A stretch of 64,000 bases of DNA, from assembly GCF_001941945.1 (NCBI RefSeq), contig NZ_CP015583.1, positions 1,291,001 through 1,355,000 of the forward strand, written 5' to 3'. The stretch comes from Roseomonas gilardii. Lineage in GTDB: Bacteria; Pseudomonadota; Alphaproteobacteria; Acetobacterales; Acetobacteraceae. The notes under the pieces were generated by a model. The model was not told where the DNA came from and made no database searches. It saw only the letters and a program-made list of their open reading frames with translations. Position 1 is the stretch's first letter; each line of letters starts with the position of its first letter. Below, piece by piece: positions 42,367 through 52,214 of the stretch. Position numbers and translations under genes: made by a program.

Positions 42367-45300
42367 TCACTTGCCGAGCTTCAGCTTGGCCAGGGCCGCG
42401 AAGGGGCTGTCCGGATCGGGGCCGGAGTCACGCTTGCCACCGATCTGGAAGACCCTCGGCTCGCGGTCGCCCCCCCTCCGGTCGCGGTCGGAGAAGGGAC
42501 GGTCGCCCCTCGGACGGTCGCCGCGCGGCCTGTCGCCCCCCTGCCTGTTTCCCTGGGGCCTGTCTCCCTGCGGCCTGTCTCCTCGGGGCCTGTCGCCCCC
42601 GGAACGCTCGCCGCGCTCCTTGTCGCCACCCTGGCCCGGGCCCTTGCCGTGGCGCTCGTCGCGGCGGCCATGGCGGTTGCCTTCGCGCGGCCTCTCGTCG
42701 CGCGGGCGCGGCGCTCCGTCCGGGGTTCCGGAGGCCGGCTGCCCGCCCTGACCCTCGGCCCCTTGACCCTCGGCCCCCTGGACCTCGGCCGCAGCCGGGT
42801 TCTCCCCTTCGGCGGCGGTGGCCGGCGCAGGGCGGTTCGCCCCACGGCCTTCCCCTTGGCCACTCCCCTGGCCACCCCGCTCGCGCCCCCGTCCGCCCTG
42901 GCCAGCGCCGGGCTGGCCCCGGCCGCGATGGTCATGGCGCCCGTGGCGGTGATGGTCCTCGCGCCGTGCGGCCACCATCAGAGGCGCCGGCGGGCCGAAC
43001 ATCTCGTCCGGCAGCGGCTCGGCATTCAGCAGGCGGAAGCCCAGAGCCGTCAGCGCCGGGGCCAGGGCCTCGGCCTTCACGCCCAGGCGGCTGGCGATAT
43101 CGCCGGGCAGCAGCGCCGGGGCGCGCCGGGTCAGATGACCCAGCTCGCCCGCCACGCGCTCCGCGACATCGAGGCGGATCATCACCTCGCCCGCCAGCAC
43201 CCAGCCCATCTGCGCGGCGAAGCCGGCGGGCCAGTTGGAGGGTGGGGTGATCGAGACCAGCCCGCCCACCGGCAACGGCGGCACCGCGCTCTCGGCGGCC
43301 AGTGCCCAGAGCTGCGCGCGCAGCGCCATGGGCCTGGGCTTCAGCATCTCCGGCAGATAGAGGGCGAAGCGCCCCGCCCGCACGCCGATGCCCTTCAGCT
43401 TCGCGCGGAGCTCCGGGGTGATCTCCCGCTCCGTGCCGCCGGGCACCAGGCCCAGATATTCCCGCAGCCGGAAGAGATGGCCACGCAGGCTGGAATCCTC
43501 GGCCGCCTTGGTCTCGGCGGCCTCCAGCGGCGCCATGGCCTTCTTGATCGTGTTCTCCAGCCAGGTCGCCAGCCGGGCGCGCACGCGCTCCCGCTGGGCG
43601 CTGTCCAGGAACTCGGAGTTCAGCGGCTCGACCAGCGGCTTGTCCGCGCTCGGCCCGGCCTTGAGCCGCGCGATCTCGGCCGCCTCGTGACCGGGCGATC
43701 CGGGGGGCGGGGAGCCGGGCAGGGTCCAGGTGACGCGCTGCAGCGGGGTCAGGCCAAAGGCGTCGTCGTTGCTCGCCTCCAGCAGGGAGACGCGGCGCGG
43801 CATCTCCTCCTTCAGGGCCCGGCGGGCGGCGCGGAGCAGGGCCTTGCGCTCCTCCTCGCCGGCCCCGGCCTCGGTCGCGGCCTCGAAGTTGAAGCCGGAG
43901 ATCTTGCCGACCGGATGGCCCTCGACCACCACCTCGCCCCGGCGGGTGACGGCGGAAAGCAGCTCCTCCTCGCCATCGTCCAGCTTGCGCATCAGATGGG
44001 CGGCGCGGCGGTCCACGAAACGGGCGGTCAGGCGCTCATGCAGCGCGTCGGAGACCCGGTCCTCGGCCTCCCGCGCCTCGCCCTGGAAGCGGGCGGCGTC
44101 GCGGAACCAGTCATTGCGCACGGCGACGAAGCTCCAGACCCGGATCGAGGCGAGGCGGGCCATCAGCGTGTCGAGGTCGCCCTCGATGCTGTTGCAGGAC
44201 GCGATGCCGGAGGCGATCCAGTCCTCCGGCAGATGCCCGTCCTGGGCCAGATGCTTGAAGGCGCGGGCGCAGAAGTTCTGGTGCGTCTCGTCGGCCAGCT
44301 TGCGGAAGTCCGGGATCTGGCAGGCCTCCCAGAGCAGCGCGACGCGGGAGCGGCTGTTGGCCAGGCCGCGGACATCCTCCATCCGTGCCAGGGCGGCGAG
44401 AGTGATGTGGTCGTCCGCGTCGTTGCCCTTGGCCAGCCCGGCAAAGGGCGGCGGGGCGGCGAGGCTTTCCAGCAGCGCCTCGGGCGAGGCGAAGTCGAGC
44501 GCCGAATTCCGCCAGGCCAGCGTCTGCAGCGGCTCGAACTGGTGGCTCTCGATCTTCTCGACGATCTCGTCCGACAAGGGCGGGCAGTCGGCGGTGACGC
44601 CGAAGGTGCCGTCGCGCATGCCGCGCCCGGCGCGGCCGGCGATCTGCGCGGCCTCCTGGGCGCTCAGCTCGCGCGAGCGGTGGCCGTCGAACTTGGTGAG
44701 CGAGGCGAAGGCGACATGGTCCACATCCATGTTCAGCCCCATGCCGATGGCGTCCGTGGCCACCAGGAAATCCACCTCCCGCTCCTGGTACAGCGCCACC
44801 TGGGCGTTGCGGGTGCGGGGGGACAGGCGGCCCATGACCACGGCGCAGCCGCCCCGGCGGCGGCGGATGGCCTCGGCGATGGCATAGACCTCGCCGGCGG
44901 AGAAGGCGACGACGGCGGAGCGCGGCGGCAGGCGGGTGAGCTTGGCCGGGCCGGCATAGGTGAGCTGGGACAGGCGGGGGCGGGTCTCGATCTCCGCCCG
45001 GGGCACGAGGCGCTGGAGCAGCGGCCGGATGGTTTCGGCGCCGAGGAACATGGTTTCCACCATGCCGCGGGCATGCAGCAGCCGGTCGGTGAAGACGTGG
45101 CCCCGGTCCGGATCGGCGCAGAGCTGGATCTCGTCCACCGCCAGGAACTCGACCTTCCGGTCGAGCGGCATGGCCTCCACCGTACAGGCGAACCACCTCG
45201 CCTCGGGCGGGATGATCTTCTCCTCGCCGGTGATCAGGGCGACGTGCTGCTCGCCCTTGGCGGCCACCATCCGGTCGTAGTTCTCGCGCGCCAGGAGGCG

Positions 45301-45432
45301 CAGCGGGAAGCCGATGATGCCGGAGCTGTGCGCGAGCATCCGCGTGATGGCGAGATGCGTCTTGCCGGTGTTGGTCGGCCCCAGGACAGCCTTGACCCGG
45401 GGCTCGAACATCTGCGTGTCGTGGTGACTCAT
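42367..45432 (-). CDS. SUV3-like ATP-dependent RNA helicase with long RG-rich tail
   Basis: This 1021-residue superfamily 2 helicase resembles mitochondrial SUV3. Its motifs are Walker A LGPTNTGKTHLA near residue 18, DEIQ box LAVDEIQLCAD, and motif VI QIAGRAGRGMRDG. A SUV3-type helical C-terminal region follows. From about residue 830 the protein becomes low-complexity and is rich in Gly, Arg, Asp and Pro, with repeated GDRPRG/GDRPQG units. It ends in a conserved-looking peptide SPFAALAKLKLGK. The tail is probably an RNA-binding or partner-docking disordered region. The start at 45432 (MSHHDTQMFEPRVKAVLG) fits family members. Confidence 0.88.
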   Translation of the reverse strand: MSHHDTQMFEPRVKAVLGPTNTGKTHLAITRMLAHSSGIIGFPLRLLARENYDRMVAAKGEQHVALITGEEKIIPPEARWFACTVEAMPLDRKVEFLAVDEIQLCADPDRGHVFTDRLLHARGMVETMFLGAETIRPLLQRLVPRAEIETRPRLSQLTYAGPAKLTRLPPRSAVVAFSAGEVYAIAEAIRRRRGGCAVVMGRLSPRTRNAQVALYQEREVDFLVATDAIGMGLNMDVDHVAFASLTKFDGHRSRELSAQEAAQIAGRAGRGMRDGTFGVTADCPPLSDEIVEKIESHQFEPLQTLAWRNSALDFASPEALLESLAAPPPFAGLAKGNDADDHITLAALARMEDVRGLANSRSRVALLWEACQIPDFRKLADETHQNFCARAFKHLAQDGHLPEDWIASGIASCNSIEGDLDTLMARLASIRVWSFVAVRNDWFRDAARFQGEAREAEDRVSDALHERLTARFVDRRAAHLMRKLDDGEEELLSAVTRRGEVVVEGHPVGKISGFNFEAATEAGAGEEERKALLRAARRALKEEMPRRVSLLEASNDDAFGLTPLQRVTWTLPGSPPPGSPGHEAAEIARLKAGPSADKPLVEPLNSEFLDSAQRERVRARLATWLENTIKKAMAPLEAAETKAAEDSSLRGHLFRLREYLGLVPGGTEREITPELRAKLKGIGVRAGRFALYLPEMLKPRPMALRAQLWALAAESAVPPLPVGGLVSITPPSNWPAGFAAQMGWVLAGEVMIRLDVAERVAGELGHLTRRAPALLPGDIASRLGVKAEALAPALTALGFRLLNAEPLPDEMFGPPAPLMVAARREDHHRHGRHDHRGRGQPGAGQGGRGRERGGQGSGQGEGRGANRPAPATAAEGENPAAAEVQGAEGQGAEGQGGQPASGTPDGAPRPRDERPREGNRHGRRDERHGKGPGQGGDKERGERSGGDRPRGDRPQGDRPQGNRQGGDRPRGDRPRGDRPFSDRDRRGGDREPRVFQIGGKRDSGPDPDSPFAALAKLKLGK

Positions 45433-45800
45433 TCCGGGCGGAGTGTGTGGCAATGGCCGAGGCGCTTGGCAACCGTCACCGGGCCGGAGAATGCGCCCCA
45501 CGCCCCGCCATGACGCGATTCCGTGCCCCGGGACCACCTTCCGGCGGTATCGGGGTGCTCGCCGGCGACCGCGCCGGGCATTTCAGGCGGAACCGGTCCT
45601 GATCTGGCCCGGATGCTGCTAGGGGGTGCATCCATCTCCCCGGATCGGCCCCACTGGCCGGGGGCCGGGCCCGGATGTCCCCTTCCGGCCCGCATTCGTC
45701 GCGCGGACGGTCTGGCGGCGGCCGGGCCACGGGCGGATAACTGACGTTTGACTGGCGTTCGCCCTGGGGAGGGGCCGCCTTGGAAAGGGAAGTCTCGATC
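45433..45800. other. divergent spacer, helicase / amino-acid transporter
   Basis: This 368 bp GC-rich spacer separates divergent genes and should hold both promoters. A TTGACT hexamer at 45748-45753 could be a -35 for the transporter operon, but no -10 is evident. No gene is supported here. Confidence 0.4.
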
Positions 45801-46670
45801 ATGATCTCACGACGCCTGATGGCCAGGACCGGCGGCTTCGCGGCACTCGCGGCAGGGTCCGGACTCGGAGCCTCGCTGGGAATCCCTTCCGCCGCGGCGC
45901 AGACGCCCCCGGCCGAGAGCGGCGAGCCGACGCTGGACCGGATCAAGCGCACGAAGAAGCTGCGCTTCGGCGCCGTCGCGGGGGCCACGCCCTACTACGT
46001 GAAGGACCTCGCCACGGGGGAGTGGAAGGGGTTCTACATGGATCTCGGCCGTGCCCTGGCACAGGAGCTGGAGGTCGATCTGGATCTGCACGAGACCACC
46101 TGGGGCAATGCGGTGCTGGACCTGCAAAGCAACAAGCTCGACGTCTTCTTCGGCCTGAACCCGACGCCGCGCCGCGCCCTGGCGGTGGATTTCTCGGTGC
46201 CCTGCTTCAACAATGCCTTCTCCTTCATCACGAAGAAGGGCTTCACCTTCGAGACCTGGGAAGACCTGAACAAGCCCGAGATCCGCATCGCGGTGGACAG
46301 CGGCTCCTCCCAGGATGGTGCGGTCACCCGCCTTTGCCCGAAGGCCACCATCTCCCGCTTCAAGACCGCGGACGAGGCCACCATGGCGGTGCAGACCGGA
46401 CGGGCCGACGCCCAGTGCATCGTGATCATCCTGGCCCTGACCGTGAAGAAGAAGGTTCCCAATCTCGGCGAGATCGTCACGCCGAAGCCGGTCTTCCTCA
46501 CCACCTCCAATGCCGGCTTCCGGCGCGAGCCGGACAAGACCTGGCGCGACTTCGTCAATGTCTGGATCGACTACAACCGCGGCCTGGGCGTGGTGCGGCA
46601 GGCGATCGTGTCGAACATGAGGCTGGTCGGCGTCGAGGAATCCGATTTCCCGGCGGGCCTGACGCTCTGA
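45801..46670 (+). CDS. polar amino-acid-type ABC transporter substrate-binding protein
   Basis: The 289-residue family 3 binding protein has an N-terminal export signal with a twin-arginine-like SRRLMARTGGFAALAAGSG and cleavage near SAAAQ. Two lobes follow: KLRFGAVAGATPYYVKD and KLDVFFGLNPTPRRALAVDF. It should bind an amino acid or a small derivative in the periplasm. A permease, ATPase and enolase-superfamily enzyme follow on the same strand. The ATG at 45801 is preferred to the TTG at 45780. Confidence 0.87.
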   Translation: MISRRLMARTGGFAALAAGSGLGASLGIPSAAAQTPPAESGEPTLDRIKRTKKLRFGAVAGATPYYVKDLATGEWKGFYMDLGRALAQELEVDLDLHETTWGNAVLDLQSNKLDVFFGLNPTPRRALAVDFSVPCFNNAFSFITKKGFTFETWEDLNKPEIRIAVDSGSSQDGAVTRLCPKATISRFKTADEATMAVQTGRADAQCIVIILALTVKKKVPNLGEIVTPKPVFLTTSNAGFRREPDKTWRDFVNVWIDYNRGLGVVRQAIVSNMRLVGVEESDFPAGLTL

Positions 46671-46847
46671 TCCCGCTTCGCTGCCGCCCCGCCGCCCGGG
46701 CCCCGCGCCCGGCCGGCGGTGGCGGCGTCCTGTCCCCGCCCGCCCCGCGCTGAGGGGCAGGGGCTTAAGGGGAAGGCCGGGCCGCGTCGCGTGGCCCGGC
46801 CATCCGCCCCGCCTTCCGGGCCGGGCGGGCGGCACGAGAGAGACCAT

Positions 46848-47510
46848 ATGTACGAGTGGGACTTCTACTTCATCTGGGGCTACCGCTGGCTCTTCCTGCA
46901 GGGGCTCGGCGTCACCATCGCCTTCACCGTCGGCATCGTGCTGATCGGGCTGGTGGTGGGGCTGGTGGCCGGGCTGGGGCGGCTCGCGCCCTATGCCATC
47001 GTCCGCTGGATCGCCCAGGCCTATATCGAGGTCTTCCGCTGCACCCCCGTGCTGGTGCAGCTCGTCTGGTTCTACTACGCCCTGCCCATCCTCTCTGGCA
47101 TCGACATGTCGGCGACCTCGGCGGCGATGCTGGCGCTCTCGCTCTATGGCGGCGCCTTCTATGCCGAGATCATCCGTGGCGGCATCGTCTCGATCGACGC
47201 GGGACAGCGGGAAGCGGCGGAGGCGCTGGGCATGACGCCCGGCCAGTCCATGCGGCGCATCATCCTGCCGCAGGCCATCAAGCGCATGATCCCGCCGCTG
47301 ATGAACCAGTCGATCATCCAGTTCAAGAACACCTCGCTGGTCTCGGTGCTGGCGGTGCCGGACCTGCTCTACCAGGGCCAGGCCATCGCGCACGACACCT
47401 ACCGGCCGCTGGAGACCTACTCCCTTGTGGCGGTGATCTACTTCGCCGTGCTCTTCCCGCTCACCCTGCTGGTGCAATACCTGGAGCGCCGCATGGCGCG
47501 CAGCGACTGA
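46848..47510 (+). CDS. polar amino-acid ABC transporter permease (HisM/GlnP type)
   Basis: This 220-residue permease has about five helices. It shows the family motif [20 protein letters not shown] (ATPase-contact EAA loop) and [22 protein letters not shown]. Only one permease gene is present, so a homodimer is likely. It is separated from the binding-protein gene by 177 bp and from the ATPase gene by 10 bp. Confidence 0.9.
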   Translation: MYEWDFYFIWGYRWLFLQGLGVTIAFTVGIVLIGLVVGLVAGLGRLAPYAIVRWIAQAYIEVFRCTPVLVQLVWFYYALPILSGIDMSATSAAMLALSLYGGAFYAEIIRGGIVSIDAGQREAAEALGMTPGQSMRRIILPQAIKRMIPPLMNQSIIQFKNTSLVSVLAVPDLLYQGQAIAHDTYRPLETYSLVAVIYFAVLFPLTLLVQYLERRMARSD

Positions 47511-47520
47511 GGAGGGCGTG

Positions 47521-48339
<819 letters not shown>

Positions 48340-48351
48340 GAAGACAGAGAC

Positions 48352-49473
48352 ATGATCATCGACCGCATGCGGCTCTTCCTGGTGGAGAGCCCGATCAAGA
48401 TGGCCCGCGCGCAAGGCGTGGGCTCGGTGAAGGGCAGCGTGAAGCGCGTGCTGATCGCCCTGTCCACCGCCGACGGGCTGACCGGCTGGGGCGAGGCCGC
48501 GCCCTGGGAGGTCTTCACCGGCACGCCGGAAGGCGCCTTCTCCGCCCTCGACACCTATCTGCGCGCGCATGTGGTCGGCCATCCGGCGCTGCGGCTGCGC
48601 GCGATGCTGGCGCGGATGGACCGCGCCCTGATCGGCCATACCGATGCCAAGGCGGGCGTCGAGATGGCGGTGCTGGACCTGCTGGGCAAGGCGAAGGGCC
48701 TCTCGGTCGCCGATCTGCTGGGCGGCCGGGTGCGCGACACGATCCCGCTCTCCTTCTCCATCGCCGATCCGGATTTCGAGGCCGACATGGCGCGGATGCG
48801 GGAGATGGTCCCGGCGGGGCACCGGCTGTTCAAGGTGAAGACCGGCGTGAAGCCGCACCGCGAGGACATGGCGCATCTGGAGGCGATCCGCGGCGCCTTC
48901 GGTGACGCGGTGGACCTGCGCCTCGACTACAACCAGGCGCTGGAGCCCTTCGCGGCGATGACGGTGCTGCGTGATGTGGACCGCTTCCGCCCCACCTTCA
49001 TCGAGCAGCCGGTGCCGCGCCGGCACCTCGACGCCATGGCCGGCTTCGCCGCCGCGCTGGACACACCGGTGCTGGCGGATGAGAGCTGCTACGACGCGGT
49101 GGACCTGCTGGAGGTGGTGCGCCGCCGCGCGGCGGATGCCATCTCGGTGAAGCTGATGAAGTGCGGCGGCATGCTGAAGGCGCAGGCCATGATGGCCATC
49201 GCCGACACGGCTGGTCTGCCGGGCTATGGCGGCACGCTCTGGGAAGGCGGCATCGCGCTGGCCGCCGGCACGCAGATGATCGCGGCGACGCCCGGCATCT
49301 CGCTCGGCTGCGAGTTCTACATGCCGCACCACGTGCTGACCGAGGACGTGCTGGAGGAGCGCGTGCCCAACCGCGACGGCGCCGTGGTGGTGCCGGAGGG
49401 GCCGGGCCTGGGCATCCGGGTCAGCGAGGCCTCCGTCCGCAGCGGGGCGCGCATCCTGGCCGAGGCGGGATAG
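48352..49473 (+). CDS. enolase-superfamily enzyme, muconate lactonizing (MLE) subgroup
   Basis: This 373-residue (alpha/beta)7beta-barrel enzyme has the MLE-subgroup residues K161 and K163 (FKVKTG), metal ligands D192 (LRLDYN), E218 (FIEQP) and D243 (LADES), and the opposing lysine K267 (ISVKLMK). That set supports 1,1-proton transfer (racemase or epimerase) or dehydration. Given the amino-acid importer 12 bp upstream, an N-acyl amino-acid racemase, dipeptide epimerase or hydroxyproline(-betaine) type activity is likely. It ends with a stable hairpin. Confidence 0.87.
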   Translation: MIIDRMRLFLVESPIKMARAQGVGSVKGSVKRVLIALSTADGLTGWGEAAPWEVFTGTPEGAFSALDTYLRAHVVGHPALRLRAMLARMDRALIGHTDAKAGVEMAVLDLLGKAKGLSVADLLGGRVRDTIPLSFSIADPDFEADMARMREMVPAGHRLFKVKTGVKPHREDMAHLEAIRGAFGDAVDLRLDYNQALEPFAAMTVLRDVDRFRPTFIEQPVPRRHLDAMAGFAAALDTPVLADESCYDAVDLLEVVRRRAADAISVKLMKCGGMLKAQAMMAIADTAGLPGYGGTLWEGGIALAAGTQMIAATPGISLGCEFYMPHHVLTEDVLEERVPNRDGAVVVPEGPGLGIRVSEASVRSGARILAEAG

Positions 49474-49502
49474 CACCGCGCGGCCGTCCCCGGGCAATTG
49501 GG

Positions 49503-49530
49503 CAGGGCCCCGTCGCGCGGCGGGGCCCTG
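49503..49530 (+). terminator. hairpin ending the transporter-enolase operon
   Basis: CAGGGCCCCG-TCGCGCGG-CGGGGCCCTG has a perfect 10 bp stem, 29 bases after the stop. There is no T-run. Confidence 0.6.
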
Positions 49531-49642
49531 TGCCATCATGGGCAGCGACAGGCGAATCTGTTACAAATCCAGTCCGAAATGACCATCCGCCGCGTCACCT
49601 GCCGCAAGGACCCGCCGGGACGGCCCGGCATTCCCGGCGACC

Positions 49643-51403
49643 ATGGCCCGGGAAGGATCGCCGTCCCGGCGCGCCCGGATTCCGCCATCGGTCCCGGCGG
49701 AGCCGCCCTTGGCTGAGCACAACCCGGAAGAGGCCGGGCCGGTGCTGATCCTGGCCCCGACCGAGCGGGACGGGCTCGGGCTGTTCCGCCTCCTGGCCAG
49801 CGAGAGGATCGACGGCCGCCAGGTCGAATCCCTCCCGGCCCTGGCCGAGACCATCGGCGAGGCCACCGGCCTGGTGCTGGTGACGGACGAGCTGCTGTTC
49901 CATGCCGATCTCGGGCCGCTGACCGGCCGCCTCTCGCAGCAGCCGCCCTGGTCGGACCTGCCCTTCATCGTGCTGAGCCAGATGGGCACGCTGGCGCGGC
50001 GCCAGATGGACGAGATCCGGCTGGCCGACCGGCTCGGCAATGTCCTCTTCATCGAGAGGCCGCTGAACGCCGTCACGCTGCTCAGCGCGGTGAAGACCTC
50101 GTTGCGCGCCCGTTCCTGGCAGCGCCGCCTGCGCGGCCACATGGAGGCCGAGGCCGCCGCGGCGGAGCGCATGGCGGAACTGCTGGAGGAACGCGTGCGG
50201 CAGCGCACCGCCGCGCTGGAGGCGGCCGAGGCCGAGCGCCGCCGCATCGCCGCCGCCCTGGCCCAGGCGCAGAAGATGGAAGCGGTGGGCCAGCTCACCG
50301 GCGGCATCGCGCACGACTTCAACAACATGCTGACCGGCGTGCTCGGCAGCCTCGACCTGATGCAGGCGCGACTGGCGAAGGGGCGCTTCTCGGAGCTGGA
50401 GCGTTTCCTCGGCCTGGCGCGCGCCGGGGCGGAACGCGCCGCCGCGCTGACGCAGCGCCTCCTGGCCTTCTCCCGCCGCCAGGTCCTGATGCCGCAGCCT
50501 GTGGAGCTGCAGCGGCTCGTGGCCGGGATGGAGGGGCTGATCCGCTCCACGATCGGGCCGGAGATCGACATCGGGGTGACCACGCCGGCGGAATCCTGGC
50601 CCGTGCTCTGCGATCCGCACCAGATGGAGAACGCTCTGCTGAACCTCTGCATCAATGCGCGCGACGCCATGCCGGGCGGCGGCCGGCTGGCCATCGCCCT
50701 GGCCAACCTTCCCGCGTCCGGCGCCCCGGATGGCGCCCCGGATGGCGGCGGGGAGGACCAGGTCATGCTGTCGGTGAGCGACACCGGCAGCGGCATGGCG
50801 CCGGAGGTGATGCGGCGCGCCTTCGACCCCTTCTTCACCACCAAGCCGATCGGCCAGGGCACCGGGCTGGGCCTGTCGATGATCTACGGCTTCGTGCAGC
50901 AGTCCGGCGGCCAGGTCACCATCGAGAGCGCGCCGGGACAGGGCACCACGCTGCGCCTTTGCTTCCCACGTCACAGGGGGGCCGCCATCGCGGCACCCGA
51001 GGCCGGAAAGCCGCGAGCCGCCATCGCCGGCCTGGGCGGCACGGTGCTGGTGGTCGATGACGAGCCCTCGCTGCGCCTGCTGGCGGCCGAGGCGTTGCGG
51101 GAGCATGGCTGCACGGCGCTGGAGGCCGCGGATGCCGCCGCGGCCCTGGAGATCCTGCGCGGGGGGACGGCGATCGACCTGCTCGTCACCGATATCGGGA
51201 TGCCCGGGGGCATGAACGGGCGCGACCTGGCCCTGGCGGCCCGAGAGCTGCGCGGCCGGCTGCGGGTGCTCTTCATCACCGGCTATCCCGAAGCGGCGCT
51301 GGAGGGCGTGGCCCTTTCCGGCCCGGACACGCAACTCCTGACCAAGCCCTTCACGATGGAGGTCCTGACCGGACGCATCCGCCACATGATGGCGCAGGGC
51401 TGA
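49643..51403 (+). CDS. soluble hybrid sensor histidine kinase with pseudo-receiver-like N-terminus
   Basis: The 586-residue protein has no membrane helix. Its N-terminal region (about 33-150) has a receiver-like strand pattern (PVLILAP, GLVLVTDE, PFIVLSQMG, VLFIERPLN), but the usual Asp environment and conserved Lys are altered. A coiled coil (about 165-210), a HisKA domain with H224 (TGGIAHDFNNML) and an HATPase (NLCINARDAMPGGG, DTGSGM, GTGLGLSMIYG) follow. A true receiver closes the protein (LVVDDEPSLR, Asp in LLVTDIGMPGG). A TTG at 49709 with GGAG upstream is a good alternative start. The signal and partner are unknown. Confidence 0.85.
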   Translation: MAREGSPSRRARIPPSVPAEPPLAEHNPEEAGPVLILAPTERDGLGLFRLLASERIDGRQVESLPALAETIGEATGLVLVTDELLFHADLGPLTGRLSQQPPWSDLPFIVLSQMGTLARRQMDEIRLADRLGNVLFIERPLNAVTLLSAVKTSLRARSWQRRLRGHMEAEAAAAERMAELLEERVRQRTAALEAAEAERRRIAAALAQAQKMEAVGQLTGGIAHDFNNMLTGVLGSLDLMQARLAKGRFSELERFLGLARAGAERAAALTQRLLAFSRRQVLMPQPVELQRLVAGMEGLIRSTIGPEIDIGVTTPAESWPVLCDPHQMENALLNLCINARDAMPGGGRLAIALANLPASGAPDGAPDGGGEDQVMLSVSDTGSGMAPEVMRRAFDPFFTTKPIGQGTGLGLSMIYGFVQQSGGQVTIESAPGQGTTLRLCFPRHRGAAIAAPEAGKPRAAIAGLGGTVLVVDDEPSLRLLAAEALREHGCTALEAADAAAALEILRGGTAIDLLVTDIGMPGGMNGRDLALAARELRGRLRVLFITGYPEAALEGVALSGPDTQLLTKPFTMEVLTGRIRHMMAQG

Positions 51404-51416
51404 ACGCGGCGGCGCG

Positions 51417-52214
51417 TCAGGTGGCGATCTCGGTCGCGCGGTTCAGCGCCAGCCTTTCCCAGCCCTGGCCGTTCCAGGCGCGCGGCTCGCAGGCGATGCC
51501 CTCGGGGCCGATGGTGAGGCGGTTATAGGTGTTCACCTCGTTGCGCAGCCTGACGGAGGTGGCGGAGCCGGCGCTGACGATCTGCAATCCGCTCCCTTCC
51601 GCCACGATGTTCTCGTATTGCGAGGTATAGGTGCGGTGCAGGTGGCCGCTGAGGACCAGCCGCACGCCCGCCCGGGAAAGGACGGCCAGGGCCTTGCGCG
51701 CCCGCCCGGCCAGCACCGTGTCCGGCGCCCAGGGCGGGGCCAGGAAGGGGTGATGCGCCACGATGATCCGCACCGCGCCGTCCGGCAGGGCGCGGAGCCG
51801 TTCCAGCAGCCGCGACAGGCCGGCCAGGTGCACCGTGCCGTCGGCCCAGTTCATCCGCAGGCCGCCGCGGCTGACGGTGTTCAGCCCCAGCACCGCGATC
51901 TCCTGGTCCACCCAGGCGGGCTCGATCTCCTCCTGGATGAAGCGCCGCCAGCGGGCATAGGGATTGGTGAAGCGCTCCCAGGGGTCGTAGTAGGGGATGT
52001 CGTGGTTGCCCGGCACGGCGATCCAGGGCGCCTTCAGCGCGCGCAGGAACTCCGCCGCGGCGGCGTATTCGCCGCGCCGCGCGCGCATGGTGAGATCGCC
52101 CGAGATCGCCACCAGATCCGCCGGCGCGGCATTCAGCTCGTCCAGCAACCCGGCCACCACCGCCTCGTCCACCCGGCCGAAATGCAGGTCGGAGATATGG
52201 TCGATCCGCCTCAT
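51417..52214 (-). CDS. metallophosphoesterase
   Basis: This 265-residue calcineurin-like phosphoesterase has the metal motifs HISDLHFGR, AISGDLTMRA, VPGNHDIPYYDPW, VAHHPFLAPP and LSGHLHRTYT. The CpdA/class III-type core suggests a cyclic-nucleotide or other phosphodiester substrate. The ATG at 52214 overlaps the lipid kinase stop by 4 bp, so the two are translationally coupled. Confidence 0.88.
   Translation of the reverse strand: MRRIDHISDLHFGRVDEAVVAGLLDELNAAPADLVAISGDLTMRARRGEYAAAAEFLRALKAPWIAVPGNHDIPYYDPWERFTNPYARWRRFIQEEIEPAWVDQEIAVLGLNTVSRGGLRMNWADGTVHLAGLSRLLERLRALPDGAVRIIVAHHPFLAPPWAPDTVLAGRARKALAVLSRAGVRLVLSGHLHRTYTSQYENIVAEGSGLQIVSAGSATSVRLRNEVNTYNRLTIGPEGIACEPRAWNGQGWERLALNRATEIAT

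Noticed and set aside
42280-45513. Long plus-strand open frame opposite the helicase gene
   Set aside because: It is the mirror of the helicase and S4 genes, low in complexity and without recognisable domains.
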